A stretch of DNA of 14,940 nucleotides from CAYVLA01 sp964549615 [NCBI: uncultured Thermococci archaeon] (GTDB lineage Archaea > CAYQAE01 > CAYVLA01): positions 1-14,940 of the forward strand of contig CAZJVP010000077.1 of the NCBI GenBank assembly GCA_964549615.1, read 5' to 3'. This document shows, piece by piece, positions 14,760-14,940 of the stretch (within the stretch, counting starts at the first letter, position 1; every line of letters starts with the position of its first letter). The position numbers were made by a program, and so were the translations under genes. The notes beneath the pieces were generated by a model. The model had not been told where the DNA came from, searched no databases, and saw only the letters and a program-made list of their open reading frames with translations.

Positions 14760-14940
14760 ATGAAGTGCCTGATCGAAAAGGCTATCGAACTGGGCGCCTC
14801 CGACGCGGTCATCCTCGACCCGGCAAAGGTCCCGGTCGCGAACTGGGTGAGGCTGAAGTGCCAGTTCGGCTGCGGCGGCTGGGGACGTTGCCTCACCTGC
14901 CCACCCTTCACTCCCGAACCGGAAAGGACATCCAAGATCC
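14760..14940 (+). CDS. DUF2284-type metal-binding protein, N-terminal part
   Basis: The first 60 residues from ATG 14760 are visible before the window ends. They contain KCQFGCGGWGRCLTCPPFT (Cys34, Cys38, Cys44, Cys47), which matches the start of DUF2284 predicted metal-binding proteins, where a Cys-rich block followed by CPP and a Pro-Glu turn is typical. These proteins are small, soluble and cytoplasmic and probably bind an iron-sulfur cluster or zinc; no reaction is established. The start is supported by a TATA-like box placed for leaderless transcription. The gene follows the radical SAM gene in the same direction with a 91-nt gap, so it may be separately transcribed. Confidence 0.75.
   Translation, partial: MKCLIEKAIELGASDAVILDPAKVPVANWVRLKCQFGCGGWGRCLTCPPFTPEPERTSKI

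Overview
The window reads as a gene-dense, high-GC piece of an archaeal chromosome. Three things point to archaea. TATA boxes (one with a good BRE) sit about 25 bp upstream of the probable start codons of most genes, often giving leaderless transcripts. A stand-alone AlaX-type alanyl-tRNA editing protein is present. Several genes (the radical SAM enzyme with an N-terminal zinc ribbon, the DUF2284-type protein) belong to families common in archaea. The mix of carbohydrate-active genes is reminiscent of uncultured TACK archaea such as Bathyarchaeia or Brockarchaeota, but the sequence alone does not fix the lineage.

Layout, left to right. On the minus strand: the start of a small zinc-ribbon protein (cut by the window edge), a roughly 400-bp gap, AlaX, an ADP-ribosylglycohydrolase-family protein with a cysteine-rich tail, and a membrane-anchored extracytoplasmic protein resembling glutamine-amidotransferase-like proteins. 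A divergent promoter region (4203-4386) follows. On the plus strand, a creatininase-family amidohydrolase and a 1107-residue beta-propeller/GH123-like protein form a likely operon. It ends convergently against a minus-strand HExxH protein (predicted metallopeptidase). Next comes the strongest promoter in the window (9580-9595), which precedes a 46-residue membrane protein not previously obvious because of its size. Then come a GH2 glycosidase, a lipoprotein/TM protein with a cytoplasmic cysteine cluster, and a radical SAM enzyme placed 3 nt behind it. The window ends in the first 60 codons of a DUF2284-type metal-binding protein.

Together the central genes look like a glycan-processing neighbourhood. 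The GH123-like protein carries the Asp-Glu catalytic pair expected of beta-N-acetylgalactosaminidases. The GH2 protein carries the two catalytic glutamates of that family. The creatininase-family and ADP-ribosylglycohydrolase-family proteins are often seen beside such enzymes. Neither glycosidase has a signal peptide, so hydrolysis is predicted to be cytoplasmic, whereas two anchored proteins face outward. The most unusual unit is the anchored protein with a cytoplasmic Cys cluster, tightly coupled to a radical SAM enzyme (12227-14668). No RNA gene, CRISPR array, insertion sequence or integration site was recognised.
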